Shown: in pieces, positions 51,698-60,048 of the stretch | Layout of the letters: every line of letters starts with the position of its first letter | Numbering within the stretch: the stretch's first letter is position 1 | Source of the DNA: an uncultured Bacteroidales bacterium | GTDB lineage: Bacteria > Bacteroidota > Bacteroidia > Bacteroidales > Paludibacteraceae | Length of the DNA stretch: 60,048 bases | Assembly (NCBI GenBank): GCA_902778935.1 | Contig: CACYZT010000005.1 | Coordinates: forward strand, 85,932-145,979 | Reading direction: 5' to 3' | The notes under the pieces: model-generated | Database searches by the model: none | What the model saw: only the letters and a program-made list of their open reading frames with translations | Told to the model about the DNA's origin: nothing | Made by a program: the position numbers and the translations under genes

Positions 51698-53513
51698 TCC
51701 AAGAGAAGATCATATCAAATTGCTTTTAAAGCGCATTCCCGAGCAACCGGGAGTGTACCAGTATTTTGACAAAGACGGTCAAATCATCTATGTGGGTAAA
51801 GCCAAGAACTTGCATAGACGCGTTAATAGCTATTTCAACAAAGACCACCAGTCGTCCAAGACTCGGCAGTTGGTAACCCACATAGCCGATATACGCTACG
51901 TAGTTGTGGAGAGCGAACAAGACGCCTTCTTACTGGAAAACAATCTAATCAAACAATACCAACCGCACTATAACATTCTTCTCAAGGACGGAAAGAGCTA
52001 TCCGTCCATCTGCATTACGCGAGAACCCTACCCGAGGATATTCAAGACCAGAACAATCAACAAGAAAAGCGGAGAATACTATGGTCCCTTCAGCTTCAGC
52101 AACACGGTGGACATGGTATTGGAGTTGATTCATAAGTTATATCCTATCAGGACCTGCAACATGCCTATTTCTCCCGATTCCATCGAGAAAAAGAAGGTTC
52201 GTGTCTGCCTCAAATATCACCTTCATAACTGCTGCGGGATTTGCGAACTCAAACCGGGAAGCGAGCACTACAAGGAATGGATAGACCAGGCGCGCAAACT
52301 CATAAAAGGTGACGCGCACGAAATAGGCAAGCAGTTAGAGCAGGAAATGTCGATGAAATCGGCGGAACTTAAATTCGAAGAAGCGGCAGATATCAAACGG
52401 AAGATTGAAATGCTCGAGCAATTCAAAAGCAAGACCATTATCACGAATTCATCGGCAAAAGATGTGGATGTATTTGGATATGACGAGCAGGACGACCGCG
52501 TATATATATCGATGCTTCATGTGCATAAAGGCTCTATCGTGCGCGGGCAAACCATAGAATATCGCCGCAAGATGGAGGAGGAGAAAGAAGAACTGCTCGC
52601 GATGGGAATGATGGAATTGAGAGAACGTCTGGAGAGCACCACGCAAGACGTAATTGTCCCGTTCATTCCGGATGTTTTTGATGATTCGCTTCATGTATAT
52701 ATAGCCTTGAGCGGAGACCGAAAAAAACTGCTTGACCTCGCTATGCAGAACGTTAGGCAGTACAAACTCGACCGCCTCAAGCAGGAGGACAAACTCAACC
52801 CTGAGCAACGCGGCGTACGCATATTAACGGAACTGCAACAGATGATAGCTCTCCCTACTCTGCCTCGATGGATTGACTGCTTCGATAACTCCAATATCCA
52901 GGGAGAAAACGCGGTCGCCGGTTGTGTAGTCTATAGGATGGCAAAGCCAAGTAAGAGCGACTATAAGCGATTTGAGATAAAGACCGTCGCGGGCGCGGAT
53001 GACTACGCGAGCATGCGCGAAGTTGTGCGCAGAAGATACCAGCACCTCATAGACGAAGGCGCTCAGATGCCGGACCTCATCATTGCCGATGGTGGTATTG
53101 GTCAGATGCATGCCATCCGAGAAGCGGTGGAAGACCAGTTGGGTTTGTCTATACCTATAGCAGGTCTGAAGAAAAACGACAAACACCGGACGCAGACCTT
53201 ACTGTTCGGATTTCCTCCGGTCGAGATTGGCATGCCCGTGACGAGCGAAGTGTTCCGACTGCTGACGAACATCCAAGATGAAGTACATCGCTTTGCCATT
53301 ACGTACCATAAAAAGAAGCGCTCAAAGGCGCAAATCCATAGCCAACTTGATGATTTACAGGGAGTTGGCGAAGTGACGAAGCATAAAATACTCACCCATT
53401 TCGGCTCCGTGAAACGCGCTGGAATGGCAAGCAAAGAAGAAATGATTGAATTGCTCGGAAAGTCCAGAGGTTCAGCGGTTTACGAGCAATTACAGGCTAA
53501 AATAAGCCTCTGA
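51690..53513 (+). CDS. uvrC: Excinuclease ABC subunit C
   Basis: A 607-aa nucleotide-excision-repair nuclease. GIY-YIG domain about 15-95 (PGVYQYFDKDGQIIYVGKAK) cuts 3' of lesions; UVR motif about 205-240 binds UvrB; the C-terminal RNase H-like nuclease starts with CFDNSNIQGENAVAG and contains LIIADGGIGQMHA, then HhH repeats with LQGVGEVTKHKIL. Normal length. Confidence 0.97.
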   Translation: MSNPREDHIKLLLKRIPEQPGVYQYFDKDGQIIYVGKAKNLHRRVNSYFNKDHQSSKTRQLVTHIADIRYVVVESEQDAFLLENNLIKQYQPHYNILLKDGKSYPSICITREPYPRIFKTRTINKKSGEYYGPFSFSNTVDMVLELIHKLYPIRTCNMPISPDSIEKKKVRVCLKYHLHNCCGICELKPGSEHYKEWIDQARKLIKGDAHEIGKQLEQEMSMKSAELKFEEAADIKRKIEMLEQFKSKTIITNSSAKDVDVFGYDEQDDRVYISMLHVHKGSIVRGQTIEYRRKMEEEKEELLAMGMMELRERLESTTQDVIVPFIPDVFDDSLHVYIALSGDRKKLLDLAMQNVRQYKLDRLKQEDKLNPEQRGVRILTELQQMIALPTLPRWIDCFDNSNIQGENAVAGCVVYRMAKPSKSDYKRFEIKTVAGADDYASMREVVRRRYQHLIDEGAQMPDLIIADGGIGQMHAIREAVEDQLGLSIPIAGLKKNDKHRTQTLLFGFPPVEIGMPVTSEVFRLLTNIQDEVHRFAITYHKKKRSKAQIHSQLDDLQGVGEVTKHKILTHFGSVKRAGMASKEEMIELLGKSRGSAVYEQLQAKISL

Positions 53514-53535
53514 GAATTGAATAAAAAGCAAGAAC

Positions 53536-53991
53536 ATGCATATTTATACGATAAAAAAAACAAAGGAAGAAGGCCTTTTGGTGCTTAACGAGCAGGGCGA
53601 ACAGGTGAGTGCGTTAGATATTCTCCGGCAGGCGGAGCCGCACCGCGTGTTTGCCTTCGACGGACAGATGGGTGCCGGAAAGACAACCTTCATCAAGAAA
53701 CTATGCGAACAGATGGGTACGACCGATGTGGTCAACAGTCCTACTTTCGCGATCGTCAACGTGTACGATGTGGAACAACCCTACCGGGGTGAGGTGTACC
53801 ATTTCGATTGTTATCGACTGAAGGACATCCGAGAGGCGATCGATTTCGGAGCGGAGGATTATCTCTATTCGGGTAACTACTGCTTCATCGAGTGGCCGGA
53901 GATGATCGAAGCCCTTCTGCCGGAGGACACCGTGTATATCCGTATTACTCCGCAAGAGAACGGAGACCGACAATTGACAATAGAAATTTGA
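53536..53991 (+). CDS. tsaE: tRNA threonylcarbamoyladenosine biosynthesis ATPase TsaE
   Basis: A 151-aa P-loop protein: DGQMGAGKTTFIKKLCEQMG, VNSPTFAIVNVY, HFDCYRLKDIREA and FIEWPEMIEALLP. Needed with TsaB and TsaD for t6A37 formation. It lies 22 bp after uvrC. Confidence 0.96.
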   Translation: MHIYTIKKTKEEGLLVLNEQGEQVSALDILRQAEPHRVFAFDGQMGAGKTTFIKKLCEQMGTTDVVNSPTFAIVNVYDVEQPYRGEVYHFDCYRLKDIREAIDFGAEDYLYSGNYCFIEWPEMIEALLPEDTVYIRITPQENGDRQLTIEI

Positions 53992-53994
53992 CCA

Positions 53995-54819
53995 ATGAAA
54001 AAACTCCTCTATACAGGACTCGTGCTACTCTGTTTCCCACTGATGATGAGGGCACAGGAAAGCATCGACCATACCAATGTCCTCAAACTACGGTTCGGGT
54101 GGAATTACCAGTTAGACACCTATCTCAGTCCGTTGGCTTATCGAGGCATACAGCTGGGCATAGGCAACGAGTGGTGGCAACCATTTCGTCAGGACACACG
54201 TCTCGGCCGCACAGGCAGACTGACTAACTGGGCTCATGTAGGACGGGTTGATGTACGCGGTTTTAGTCAGACCAGTTCGGCTCGAAGTAACATCATCTAT
54301 GGTTTTAACGCCACTGGCGGTTGGGGAGCGTTTTACACCTGGCAGTGGTTGGACAATCGCCTTAAACTGCATTTAGGTCCGTACTTGGAGGCCGATGTCG
54401 CAGCACGCTATCATGCGTCGAATGTGAACAAACCGGTGTCGGTAGATATAGCGGTGGATGCCATGGCAATGACCGGTCTCTCGTGGTCTTTCTACGGCAA
54501 GAAAACCAGTTACCGCCTCAATTATCTGATACGCACCAACCTCATCGGTTTTGATTTCATGCCTGACTACTGGGAGTCGTATTACGAGATAACGGAGGGT
54601 GTGCAGGGCACGGCGCGGTGTTCGGGGCACTGGAATCACCATGTCGTCAAGCACGAACTGACCTTGGACCTCCAGTTCCCTCACTCCACTTGGCGTGTCG
54701 GCGCGGAGCATGAGTACTTGAATTACGGAACTAAGGACCTTCATTTCGTCCGCAACCAACTAAGCCTCGTCGTAGGCTGTATATGGAACTATCGAATCAA
54801 AGCCAATCATCGTTTATGA
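53995..54819 (+). CDS. DUF3316-like outer-membrane beta-barrel protein
   Basis: A 274-aa protein with a cleavable signal (MKKLLYTGLVLLCFPLMMRA, cut before QES). The body alternates short amphipathic strands with aromatic girdles, and QLDTYLSPLAYRGIQLG is the conserved DUF3316 block. Probably a small outer-membrane barrel specific to Bacteroidetes; function unknown. Overlaps the protease gene by 4 bp. Confidence 0.75.
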   Translation: MKKLLYTGLVLLCFPLMMRAQESIDHTNVLKLRFGWNYQLDTYLSPLAYRGIQLGIGNEWWQPFRQDTRLGRTGRLTNWAHVGRVDVRGFSQTSSARSNIIYGFNATGGWGAFYTWQWLDNRLKLHLGPYLEADVAARYHASNVNKPVSVDIAVDAMAMTGLSWSFYGKKTSYRLNYLIRTNLIGFDFMPDYWESYYEITEGVQGTARCSGHWNHHVVKHELTLDLQFPHSTWRVGAEHEYLNYGTKDLHFVRNQLSLVVGCIWNYRIKANHRL

Positions 54820-55820
54820 GAACATACACGCACATATTCTGTTTCGCTATTTTGTTGTTTCTGACTGCCTGCAGCTCAAAAGATGAGATGCCCTTCTCCG
54901 TCAATCCGGTGGATAATATCGAAGCGTTGTGGCAGATTATAGACACCAAATACTGCTATATCGAGGATAAAGGCATCGACTGGGCAGCTATCCATTATGA
55001 CTATATCGCCAAGGCGAAAGAGTTGAAGAAGGGTGACCAAGTGGCGCTTTTTGACTTGTGCGCAAGCATGTTGGACTCTCTGCGGGACGGACATGTCAAC
55101 CTCTATTCGCCTTTTGACGTAAGCCGCAACACCGCCTGGTACGATACTTTCCCTGTCAACTACAATGCCGCTCTTCAGTCGCTCTATCTGCACGATTACC
55201 GCGTGGCAGGAAGTCTGTACTACTGCACGGTGGACAATGACAGCATTGGATATATCTACTATTCGAGTTTCTCCAATGGTTTCTCTATCGGCAATTTAGC
55301 TTGGGTCTTTAATGCCTTTAAGGACTGCCGCGGTTTGATTATCGATGTGCGGCAAAACGGCGGTGGTTCGATTGAGTATGCATACCAGTTAGCAGCTCCG
55401 TTCTTCACTGATAATCAGACGATTGGCTATTGGCAGCACAAGACGGGCACGGGACATCAGGACTTCTCTCCGATGGAACCGATGACGCTGAACGCCTCGC
55501 TCTCGCCGGTCAAATGGAGCAAACCGGTTATCGTGCTTTGTAACCGCCGCAGTTATTCGGCCACGAACCTCTTCGTCAGCCTTATGCGCTACGCGCAGAA
55601 CGCAACGATAGTGGGTGGCATTAGCGGCGGAGGAGGAGGCATGCCGATGAGCTACGAGCTGCCCTGCGGATGGACGGTGCGCTTCTCCAGCGTGCGTATG
55701 TACGACCGCGATAAGAACGATATTGAGCAAGGGGTGACACCGGACGTGTTGGTAACGATGCAAAGCACCGACAGAGATGACATCATCGAGAAAGCGATAG
55801 AGCTGATTAATCAGGAATAA
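54816..55820 (+). CDS. S41-family serine protease, lipoprotein
   Basis: A 334-aa protein. Signal with lipobox FLTACSS near residue 15, so anchored to a membrane. CTP/tricorn-core domain from about 140: GYIYYSSFSNGF, LIIDVRQNGGGSIEYA and NRRSYSATNLFVSLM with the nucleophile Ser; GISGGGGGMPM follows. There is no PDZ domain between the N-terminal helical part and the protease core. The ATG at 54816 is chosen because the longer frame would put 11 polar residues before the signal. Confidence 0.87.
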   Translation: MRTYTHIFCFAILLFLTACSSKDEMPFSVNPVDNIEALWQIIDTKYCYIEDKGIDWAAIHYDYIAKAKELKKGDQVALFDLCASMLDSLRDGHVNLYSPFDVSRNTAWYDTFPVNYNAALQSLYLHDYRVAGSLYYCTVDNDSIGYIYYSSFSNGFSIGNLAWVFNAFKDCRGLIIDVRQNGGGSIEYAYQLAAPFFTDNQTIGYWQHKTGTGHQDFSPMEPMTLNASLSPVKWSKPVIVLCNRRSYSATNLFVSLMRYAQNATIVGGISGGGGGMPMSYELPCGWTVRFSSVRMYDRDKNDIEQGVTPDVLVTMQSTDRDDIIEKAIELINQE

Positions 55821-55841
55821 GAGTGATTATACAGAATTTAT

Positions 55842-55872
55842 TTGCACATTTCAAAAAAAAGCAGTAATTTTG
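55842..55872 (+). promoter_or_regulatory. lolD promoter
   Basis: TTGCACATTTCAAA (55842-55855), an eight-A tract, and -7 box TAATTTTG (55865-55872). Confidence 0.75.
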
Positions 55873-55893
55873 CACCGCAAAATTGGTTGACAG

Positions 55894-56553
55894 ATGATTG
55901 AAGTTAAGAATATACATAAGTCGTTCGGCGATCTGGAAGTGCTGAAGGGTGTAAACCTGACGGTGCAAAAAGGCGAGATTGTGGCGATTGTGGGTAAGTC
56001 CGGTGCAGGCAAGACTACCCTACTCCAGATTATCGGCACGCTGGACCAACCGACGCAGGGTGAGGTCCTTATTAATGGCGAAAGGCTGATGACAAAGGGC
56101 GAGAAAGAGTTGGCGGCGTTCCGAAACAAACATATAGGTTTCATCTTCCAGTTCCACCAGCTGCTTCCGGAGTTCACGGCGCTGGAGAACGTCTGTATTC
56201 CGGCGATGATAGCCCGCGAGAAAGAGAGCGACTACAAGGCGCGTGCCGTACAACTGCTGACGGAACTGGGACTCAAGGACCGAATGAACCACAAGCCCAA
56301 TGAACTCTCCGGTGGCGAGAAACAGCGTGTAGCGGCCGCAAGAGCGCTTATGATGAAGCCGGATATCATCCTTGCGGACGAACCTACCGGCAGTCTGGAC
56401 GAGAAGAACAAGAAAGAATTGAGCGAGTTACTGCAGAAATTGAGAAAAGAATACGGCCAGACCATTCTGCTTGTGACGCACGACAAAGAGTTGGCGGGTA
56501 TCGCCGACCGTGTGATTGAAATAAAGGACGGAGTGATCGAAAAGACAAATTAA
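55894..56553 (+). CDS. lolD: LolD-like ABC transporter ATPase
   Basis: A 219-aa ATPase: Walker [14 protein letters not shown]-loop [17 protein letters not shown], signature [15 protein letters not shown], Walker [14 protein letters not shown]-loop VTHDKELA. The [16 protein letters not shown] stretch is characteristic of LolD/MacB-type ATPases that power lipoprotein release. Its permease partner (LolC/E) is not in the window. Confidence 0.9.
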   Translation: MIEVKNIHKSFGDLEVLKGVNLTVQKGEIVAIVGKSGAGKTTLLQIIGTLDQPTQGEVLINGERLMTKGEKELAAFRNKHIGFIFQFHQLLPEFTALENVCIPAMIAREKESDYKARAVQLLTELGLKDRMNHKPNELSGGEKQRVAAARALMMKPDIILADEPTGSLDEKNKKELSELLQKLRKEYGQTILLVTHDKELAGIADRVIEIKDGVIEKTN

Positions 56554-56560
56554 TATCATT

Positions 56561-57463
56561 ATGAAAAAGATTATTTACGGACTGTTTTTGGCCATTGTTC
56601 CGTTTATGAATGCAGCGGCAGAAAACGATTTAAAAGCCTATTTGAGTGGAGATACATTGTTCTACAATCAGGACTACCAAATCATGCCCGCTAAGAAAAT
56701 TAAGAAAGCGGTCTATTATGGTGTGGTAAAGGATATTGATGATAACAATATCGCTACGATTGCTGTTTACGACAAAAAAGACCACACATTGCTTGCGCTT
56801 CTAAAGCGAATTGCCTCGGGGAATGAATTCGGGGCAAAAAAAGGCGAACAATGCTATTATTACCCAGATGGAACAATCAAAGAAAAAGATGTTTACGATT
56901 TGTTTCACAATGACAAAAACGGCTACACTATCAGCCTTCCTGTTTCTGAGACACTTATGTATCCGGATGGCGTGAAACAGGAAGAAGTAACAATCAGTTA
57001 CAAGGGTAGCAAACGAGAGGAAACATACGAACGGAAGGGGTATTTTCCAAATGGTAATTTGCAGTTCCGTGAGGCAAAAGAGGGGAAAGATGCATATTCG
57101 TTGACTTTTTATGACGAAGCAGGTAATGTAATCAAAGAGGCACCTGTGGATTTCGTGCCGTACAAGACGATGCCGGAGTATCCTGGTGGACAGAAAGAGT
57201 TGATGTATTTCCTTTCCCAGTACGTTCAGTATCCTGTTGAATGTCAGAAAGGAGGCATTCAGGGCAGGGTTATTTGTCAGTTTGCGGTAGCCAAGAACGG
57301 CAAGATAGAGGACGTCAGGGTTGTTCGAAGCGGCGGTCATCCGCTTTTGGACAAAGAGGCGGTAAGGGTACTCCGCTCAATGCCGAAATGGTTACCTGGA
57401 AAGAAACGCGGCGAACCTGTGCGCGTTAAATATACCGTTCCTGTTAATTTTGCGTTGGAATAA
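56561..57463 (+). CDS. TonB C-terminal domain protein with MORN-like repeats
   Basis: A 300-aa exported protein (signal MKKIIYGLFLAIVPFMNAAA). The middle holds YPDG/FPNG turn repeats (YPDGTIKEKDVYD, YPDGVKQEEV, FPNGNLQFREA), and the last 90 residues are a TonB-C fold (MPEYPGGQKELMYFLSQYVQYP; VRVVRSGGHPLLDKEAVRVL). No membrane-spanning helix beyond the signal, so it is not a classical energy transducer; likely periplasmic. Confidence 0.85.
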   Translation: MKKIIYGLFLAIVPFMNAAAENDLKAYLSGDTLFYNQDYQIMPAKKIKKAVYYGVVKDIDDNNIATIAVYDKKDHTLLALLKRIASGNEFGAKKGEQCYYYPDGTIKEKDVYDLFHNDKNGYTISLPVSETLMYPDGVKQEEVTISYKGSKREETYERKGYFPNGNLQFREAKEGKDAYSLTFYDEAGNVIKEAPVDFVPYKTMPEYPGGQKELMYFLSQYVQYPVECQKGGIQGRVICQFAVAKNGKIEDVRVVRSGGHPLLDKEAVRVLRSMPKWLPGKKRGEPVRVKYTVPVNFALE

Positions 57464-57464
57464 A

Positions 57465-58469
57465 ATGAAAAAGATGTTTTTGTTCATATCGTGCGTGGTC
57501 TTTATGGCCGCTTGTCAGAAGGGGCGGTCCTATTTTCCGAAAGATATTGAGCCGCAAGAGATTGAAATTGTACGGTTCGATAATGCGCTAATGAATGTGC
57601 ATGAGGTGAGTGTGGCGCACGATATACGCGTGCTGTATGATGAGTATCCGAAGTTTATGCCCCTTTGGGTGGAAGATATATTAGGCATCCCGTCTGTAGA
57701 CACCGCTTATCTGGAGCAGGCATTGCCTAAATTCCTCAACGATACGCTCTATGGATTCCGGCAGACTAATGCTCGCGAGCAAGAGCTGTTTGCAGACATT
57801 AGCGACATTCAATCATCTGTCAATAAGGCGTTTGCGCGTATATCATACCTCTACCCAGAAACGGAGATGCCAACCCTCTATCTCTTCGTTTCAGGCTTTC
57901 AGACGCCTATCTATTTCGGCGACGAGCTCATCGGAATAGGTGCTGATATGTATCTGGGTAGCGATTATGAATACTACAACCGTGTGGTGTATGACTACCA
58001 GAAGCAAACGATGCGCAAAGAGTGCATACCGGCGGATGTAGTAACCGCTTACCTATTCCGCACACTACCCTACACTTCCGCCAAAAGCCGTCTGCTGGAC
58101 CAGATGCTCTATCGTGGGAAAATCATGTATCTGACTGCGCAGATTTTTGACGAGTTGCCGGGTTACGAGGTGATGGGTTGGACGAAAGAGCAATGGGACT
58201 GGTGCGTGAAGAACGAACGGGCTATCTGGCATCTGGTGATGGACAAACGCGACCTGTTCAAGACCGAGAGTCTCGTCCTGACCGGTTACCTCAACGACGG
58301 ACCGTTCACTTCGGAGATCTCGCAGGACGCACCGGGCAGACTGGGTATCTGGCTCGGTTGGCGCATTGCAGAGAGTTATATGGAGCATAACCAAAGCGTC
58401 ACGCTGCAGGACCTAATGGCGGAGCCGGACGCACAGAAGATTTTAGAGGACAGTTATTATAAACCATAA
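57465..58469 (+). CDS. gldB: Gliding-motility lipoprotein GldB homologue
   Basis: A 334-aa lipoprotein (VVFMAACQK, lipobox MAAC). EIEIVRFDNALMN near the N-terminus, GLDMYLG-type core (IGIGADMYLGSDYEYY) and the MGWTKEQWDWC block define GldB, which has a fold related to zincin-like DUF2268 proteases. ATG 57465 is used; an upstream TTG would lengthen it by five residues only. With gldH and porX it marks the T9SS/gliding gene complement. Confidence 0.9.
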   Translation: MKKMFLFISCVVFMAACQKGRSYFPKDIEPQEIEIVRFDNALMNVHEVSVAHDIRVLYDEYPKFMPLWVEDILGIPSVDTAYLEQALPKFLNDTLYGFRQTNAREQELFADISDIQSSVNKAFARISYLYPETEMPTLYLFVSGFQTPIYFGDELIGIGADMYLGSDYEYYNRVVYDYQKQTMRKECIPADVVTAYLFRTLPYTSAKSRLLDQMLYRGKIMYLTAQIFDELPGYEVMGWTKEQWDWCVKNERAIWHLVMDKRDLFKTESLVLTGYLNDGPFTSEISQDAPGRLGIWLGWRIAESYMEHNQSVTLQDLMAEPDAQKILEDSYYKP

Positions 58470-58473
58470 GAAT

Positions 58474-59640
58474 ATGCAAATTTCAAAACGAGTACAGCAG
58501 ATTGCTGCTTCGCAGAGCTTGGCTATGGCAGCGCGCGCAAAAGAGATGCAAGCAGCCGGTATTGATGTCATCAGCATGTCGCTTGGCGAGCCCGATTTGG
58601 ACACTCCGATCCATGTCCGCCGTGCGGCGCAGGAAGCGATTGACAACCACTGGTCGCACTACGGTCCGGTGGCCGGTATTCCTGCTTTGCGTGCCGCGAT
58701 AGCCGACCGGCAGAACAGCGCAGCGGGCAATGCTATCCGGTGGGAAGCGAATGATGTGTTGGTCTCCGTCGGAGCCAAGATGGCTATCTTCAATGCCGTG
58801 CAGGCGGCTATCAACCCGGGGGATGAGGTTATCATCCCTATGCCGAGTTGGGTGAGCTATACGGAGATGGTCAAGCTGGCAGAAGGAGTGGTAGTGCCGG
58901 TGGAAACGAAGTACGAGGATGACTACAGCCTCACAGCCGAACAGCTAAGGGCTGCGCTGACGGACAAGACCCGAATGTTGATTATCTGTTCGCCAAACAA
59001 CCCTACGGGTTCGATCTATAGCCGCGAGCAGTTAGAGGAATTAGCAGCCGTGCTGCGCGAATATCCGGATGTCATTGTCCTGGCGGACGAGATTTACGCG
59101 TGCCTCACCTATGGTACGCAGCCTACTACATGGGCTTCGTTCCCTGACCTGGCAGACCGTCTTATCGTCATCAACGGCGTGAGCAAAGCGTATGCCATGA
59201 CCGGTTACCGTGTCGGATGGCTGCTAAGCAAGGACAAAGCGTTTATAGCGGCGTGCACACGTCTGCAGGGACAACAGTTGACCTGCGCCACGATGGTCGC
59301 TCAGAAAGCCGCAGAAGTGGCTGTAAGCGGCTCTCAGGAATGTGTGCAGCAGATGTTGCATATCTTCGCCGAGCGGCGCGAACTCATCTGCCGGATGGCA
59401 GCTGAAGTGCCGGGATTCAAGTTCCGCGAACCCAAAGGTGCGTTCTATCTCTTCCCTGATGTGAGTGCTATAGGAACGGGTGACGAAGTGGCTCAGCTGC
59501 TGCTCGAGCAAGCACATGTAGCGGTCGTTTCCGGTTCCGCCTTCGGGTGCCCCAATTGTATCCGCCTGTCGTACGCCATTTCCACCGAAGAGATTGAAGA
59601 AGCAATGAGACGCATCAAAAACGTCCTCAGCCAACGATGA
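58474..59640 (+). CDS. PLP-dependent class I aminotransferase (aspartate aminotransferase-like)
   Basis: A 388-aa fold-type I enzyme. SLGEPDLDTP, VGAKMAIFNAVQA, PSWVSYTEMVKLA, CSPNNPTGSIYS, LADEIYACLTYG and NGVSKAYAMTGYRVGW (Schiff-base Lys in SKAYA) are all in place, and the substrate carboxylate Arg is in CIRLSYA. Likely aspartate/2-oxoglutarate; related prephenate activity possible. Overlaps sufS by 4 bp. Confidence 0.9.
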   Translation: MQISKRVQQIAASQSLAMAARAKEMQAAGIDVISMSLGEPDLDTPIHVRRAAQEAIDNHWSHYGPVAGIPALRAAIADRQNSAAGNAIRWEANDVLVSVGAKMAIFNAVQAAINPGDEVIIPMPSWVSYTEMVKLAEGVVVPVETKYEDDYSLTAEQLRAALTDKTRMLIICSPNNPTGSIYSREQLEELAAVLREYPDVIVLADEIYACLTYGTQPTTWASFPDLADRLIVINGVSKAYAMTGYRVGWLLSKDKAFIAACTRLQGQQLTCATMVAQKAAEVAVSGSQECVQQMLHIFAERRELICRMAAEVPGFKFREPKGAFYLFPDVSAIGTGDEVAQLLLEQAHVAVVSGSAFGCPNCIRLSYAISTEEIEEAMRRIKNVLSQR

Positions 59641-60048
59641 ACAGAGCCGATTTTCCGATATTGAACGAACAGGTACACGGACGGCCGTTGGTGTACCTCG
59701 ATAATGCCGCCACGAGCCAGAAGCCGCAGCAGGTGTTGGATGCCATCATGGAGGCCTATACCCGCTGGAACAGCAATATCCACCGCGGTGTACACCATCT
59801 GAGCCAGGTGGCAACGATGAAACATGAGGAGGCACGAAATGCCGTGGCTGAGTTCATCGGGGCGAAGAGTTCCGATGAGATCATCTTCACCAAAGGTACG
59901 ACCGACAGCCTGAACACACTCGCTTTCTCCTTTGGAGAAGCTTTCATCCATGAAGGCGATGAGATCATCGTGAGCGGAGTAGAGCATCATCCCGAAGTGA
60001 CGATCCAGCAACTGATGGCGGAAGGAGATGCACAGAAGATATTGGAAG
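59637..60048 (+). CDS. sufS: Cysteine desulfurase SufS (5' part, cut by window edge)
   Basis: 137 codons are visible: FPILNEQVHGRPLVYLDNAA, SNIHRGVHHLSQVAT, FTKGTTDSLNTLAFSFGEAF and DEIIVSGVEHHPEV, the N-terminal half of the PLP domain of a group II (SufS/CsdA) enzyme that supplies sulphur for Fe-S assembly. The PLP Lys and the active Cys loop lie beyond the edge. Start overlaps the aminotransferase stop (ATGA). Confidence 0.92.
   Translation, partial: MNRADFPILNEQVHGRPLVYLDNAATSQKPQQVLDAIMEAYTRWNSNIHRGVHHLSQVATMKHEEARNAVAEFIGAKSSDEIIFTKGTTDSLNTLAFSFGEAFIHEGDEIIVSGVEHHPEVTIQQLMAEGDAQKILE

Noticed and set aside
60008-60048. The last visible residues of SufS (LMAEGDAQKILE) resemble the GldB end (LMAEPDAQKILE, about 58412-58450), suggesting gene conversion or mis-assembly.
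   Set aside because: The DNA differs at many positions and the window ends there; chance similarity of a short helix cannot be excluded.

Overview
The window is typical Bacteroidales chromosome. Promoters follow the Bacteroidetes pattern (a TTG near -33 and a TAnnTTTG box near -7), ribosomal protein S16 carries the long Ala/Glu/Lys tail of this phylum, and there are type IX secretion/gliding-lineage genes (porX, gldH, gldB). No rRNA, CRISPR array or recognisable transposase is present. Genus cannot be fixed from the sequence alone; a Paludibacteraceae/Porphyromonadaceae-like, T9SS-bearing member of the order is my guess.

Layout. 1-2.2 kb (minus): a truncated endonuclease/phosphatase gene behind porX. 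2.5-3.1 kb: rpsP. 3.2-10 kb: a seven-gene surface-polysaccharide operon (glf, flippase, polymerase, four glycosyltransferases). 10-12.1 kb (minus): a Ca/Na exchanger and ychF. 12.8-19.5 kb: a tightly overlapped operon uxaB-uxaA-comF-nadB-NlpC/P60-sirtuin. 19.5-22.7 kb (minus): an AraC regulator and a UvrD/PcrA helicase. 22.9-24.2 kb: rsmF, whose 3' end overlaps that of a DEAD-box helicase closing the minus-strand operon thioredoxin-cvrA-SDR-helicase. 29.4-36.5 kb (minus): GH53 lipoprotein, then plsC-HIT-holB-ricT-gldH-trmB, and a PfkB sugar kinase, with tRNA-Met and tRNA-Asn reading the other way. 36.7-43 kb: an accessory stretch. 43.2-51.1 kb: mreB-mreC-mreD-pbp2-rodA-yraN-mnmG, then a consensus parS site. 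51.2-60 kb: apt, uvrC, tsaE, an outer-membrane DUF3316-like protein, an S41 protease, lolD, a TonB-domain protein, gldB, an aminotransferase and the start of sufS.

The accessory stretch between tRNA-Asn and mreB is the best candidate for something undescribed. It holds a small gene with an in-frame TGA, an XRE regulator with an unknown N-terminal domain, an AT-rich PD-(D/E)XK nuclease gene bracketed by two 37-bp direct repeats (35/37 identical, each exactly 28 nt before an ATG), and a contiguous trio: a 91-aa protein, a 227-aa protein whose C-terminal half resembles the coiled-coil/C-gate part of type IIA topoisomerase A subunits, and an 816-aa DnaE-like polymerase that stops before the clamp-binding and tau-binding domains.

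Three small-scale patterns run across the window. (1) Many promoters contain the palindrome TTGCATATATGCAA, or one arm of it, always centred 16.5 nt before the -7 box. (2) Five intergenic gaps each hold their own degenerate tandem array with unit 8, 9 or 11 nt. (3) A repeat built from a constant GGTCTGTCA-like spacer and tiny inverted repeats around a three-base centre, with arms that change together, lies just after two minus-strand genes and also inside the coding sequence of the UvrD helicase.
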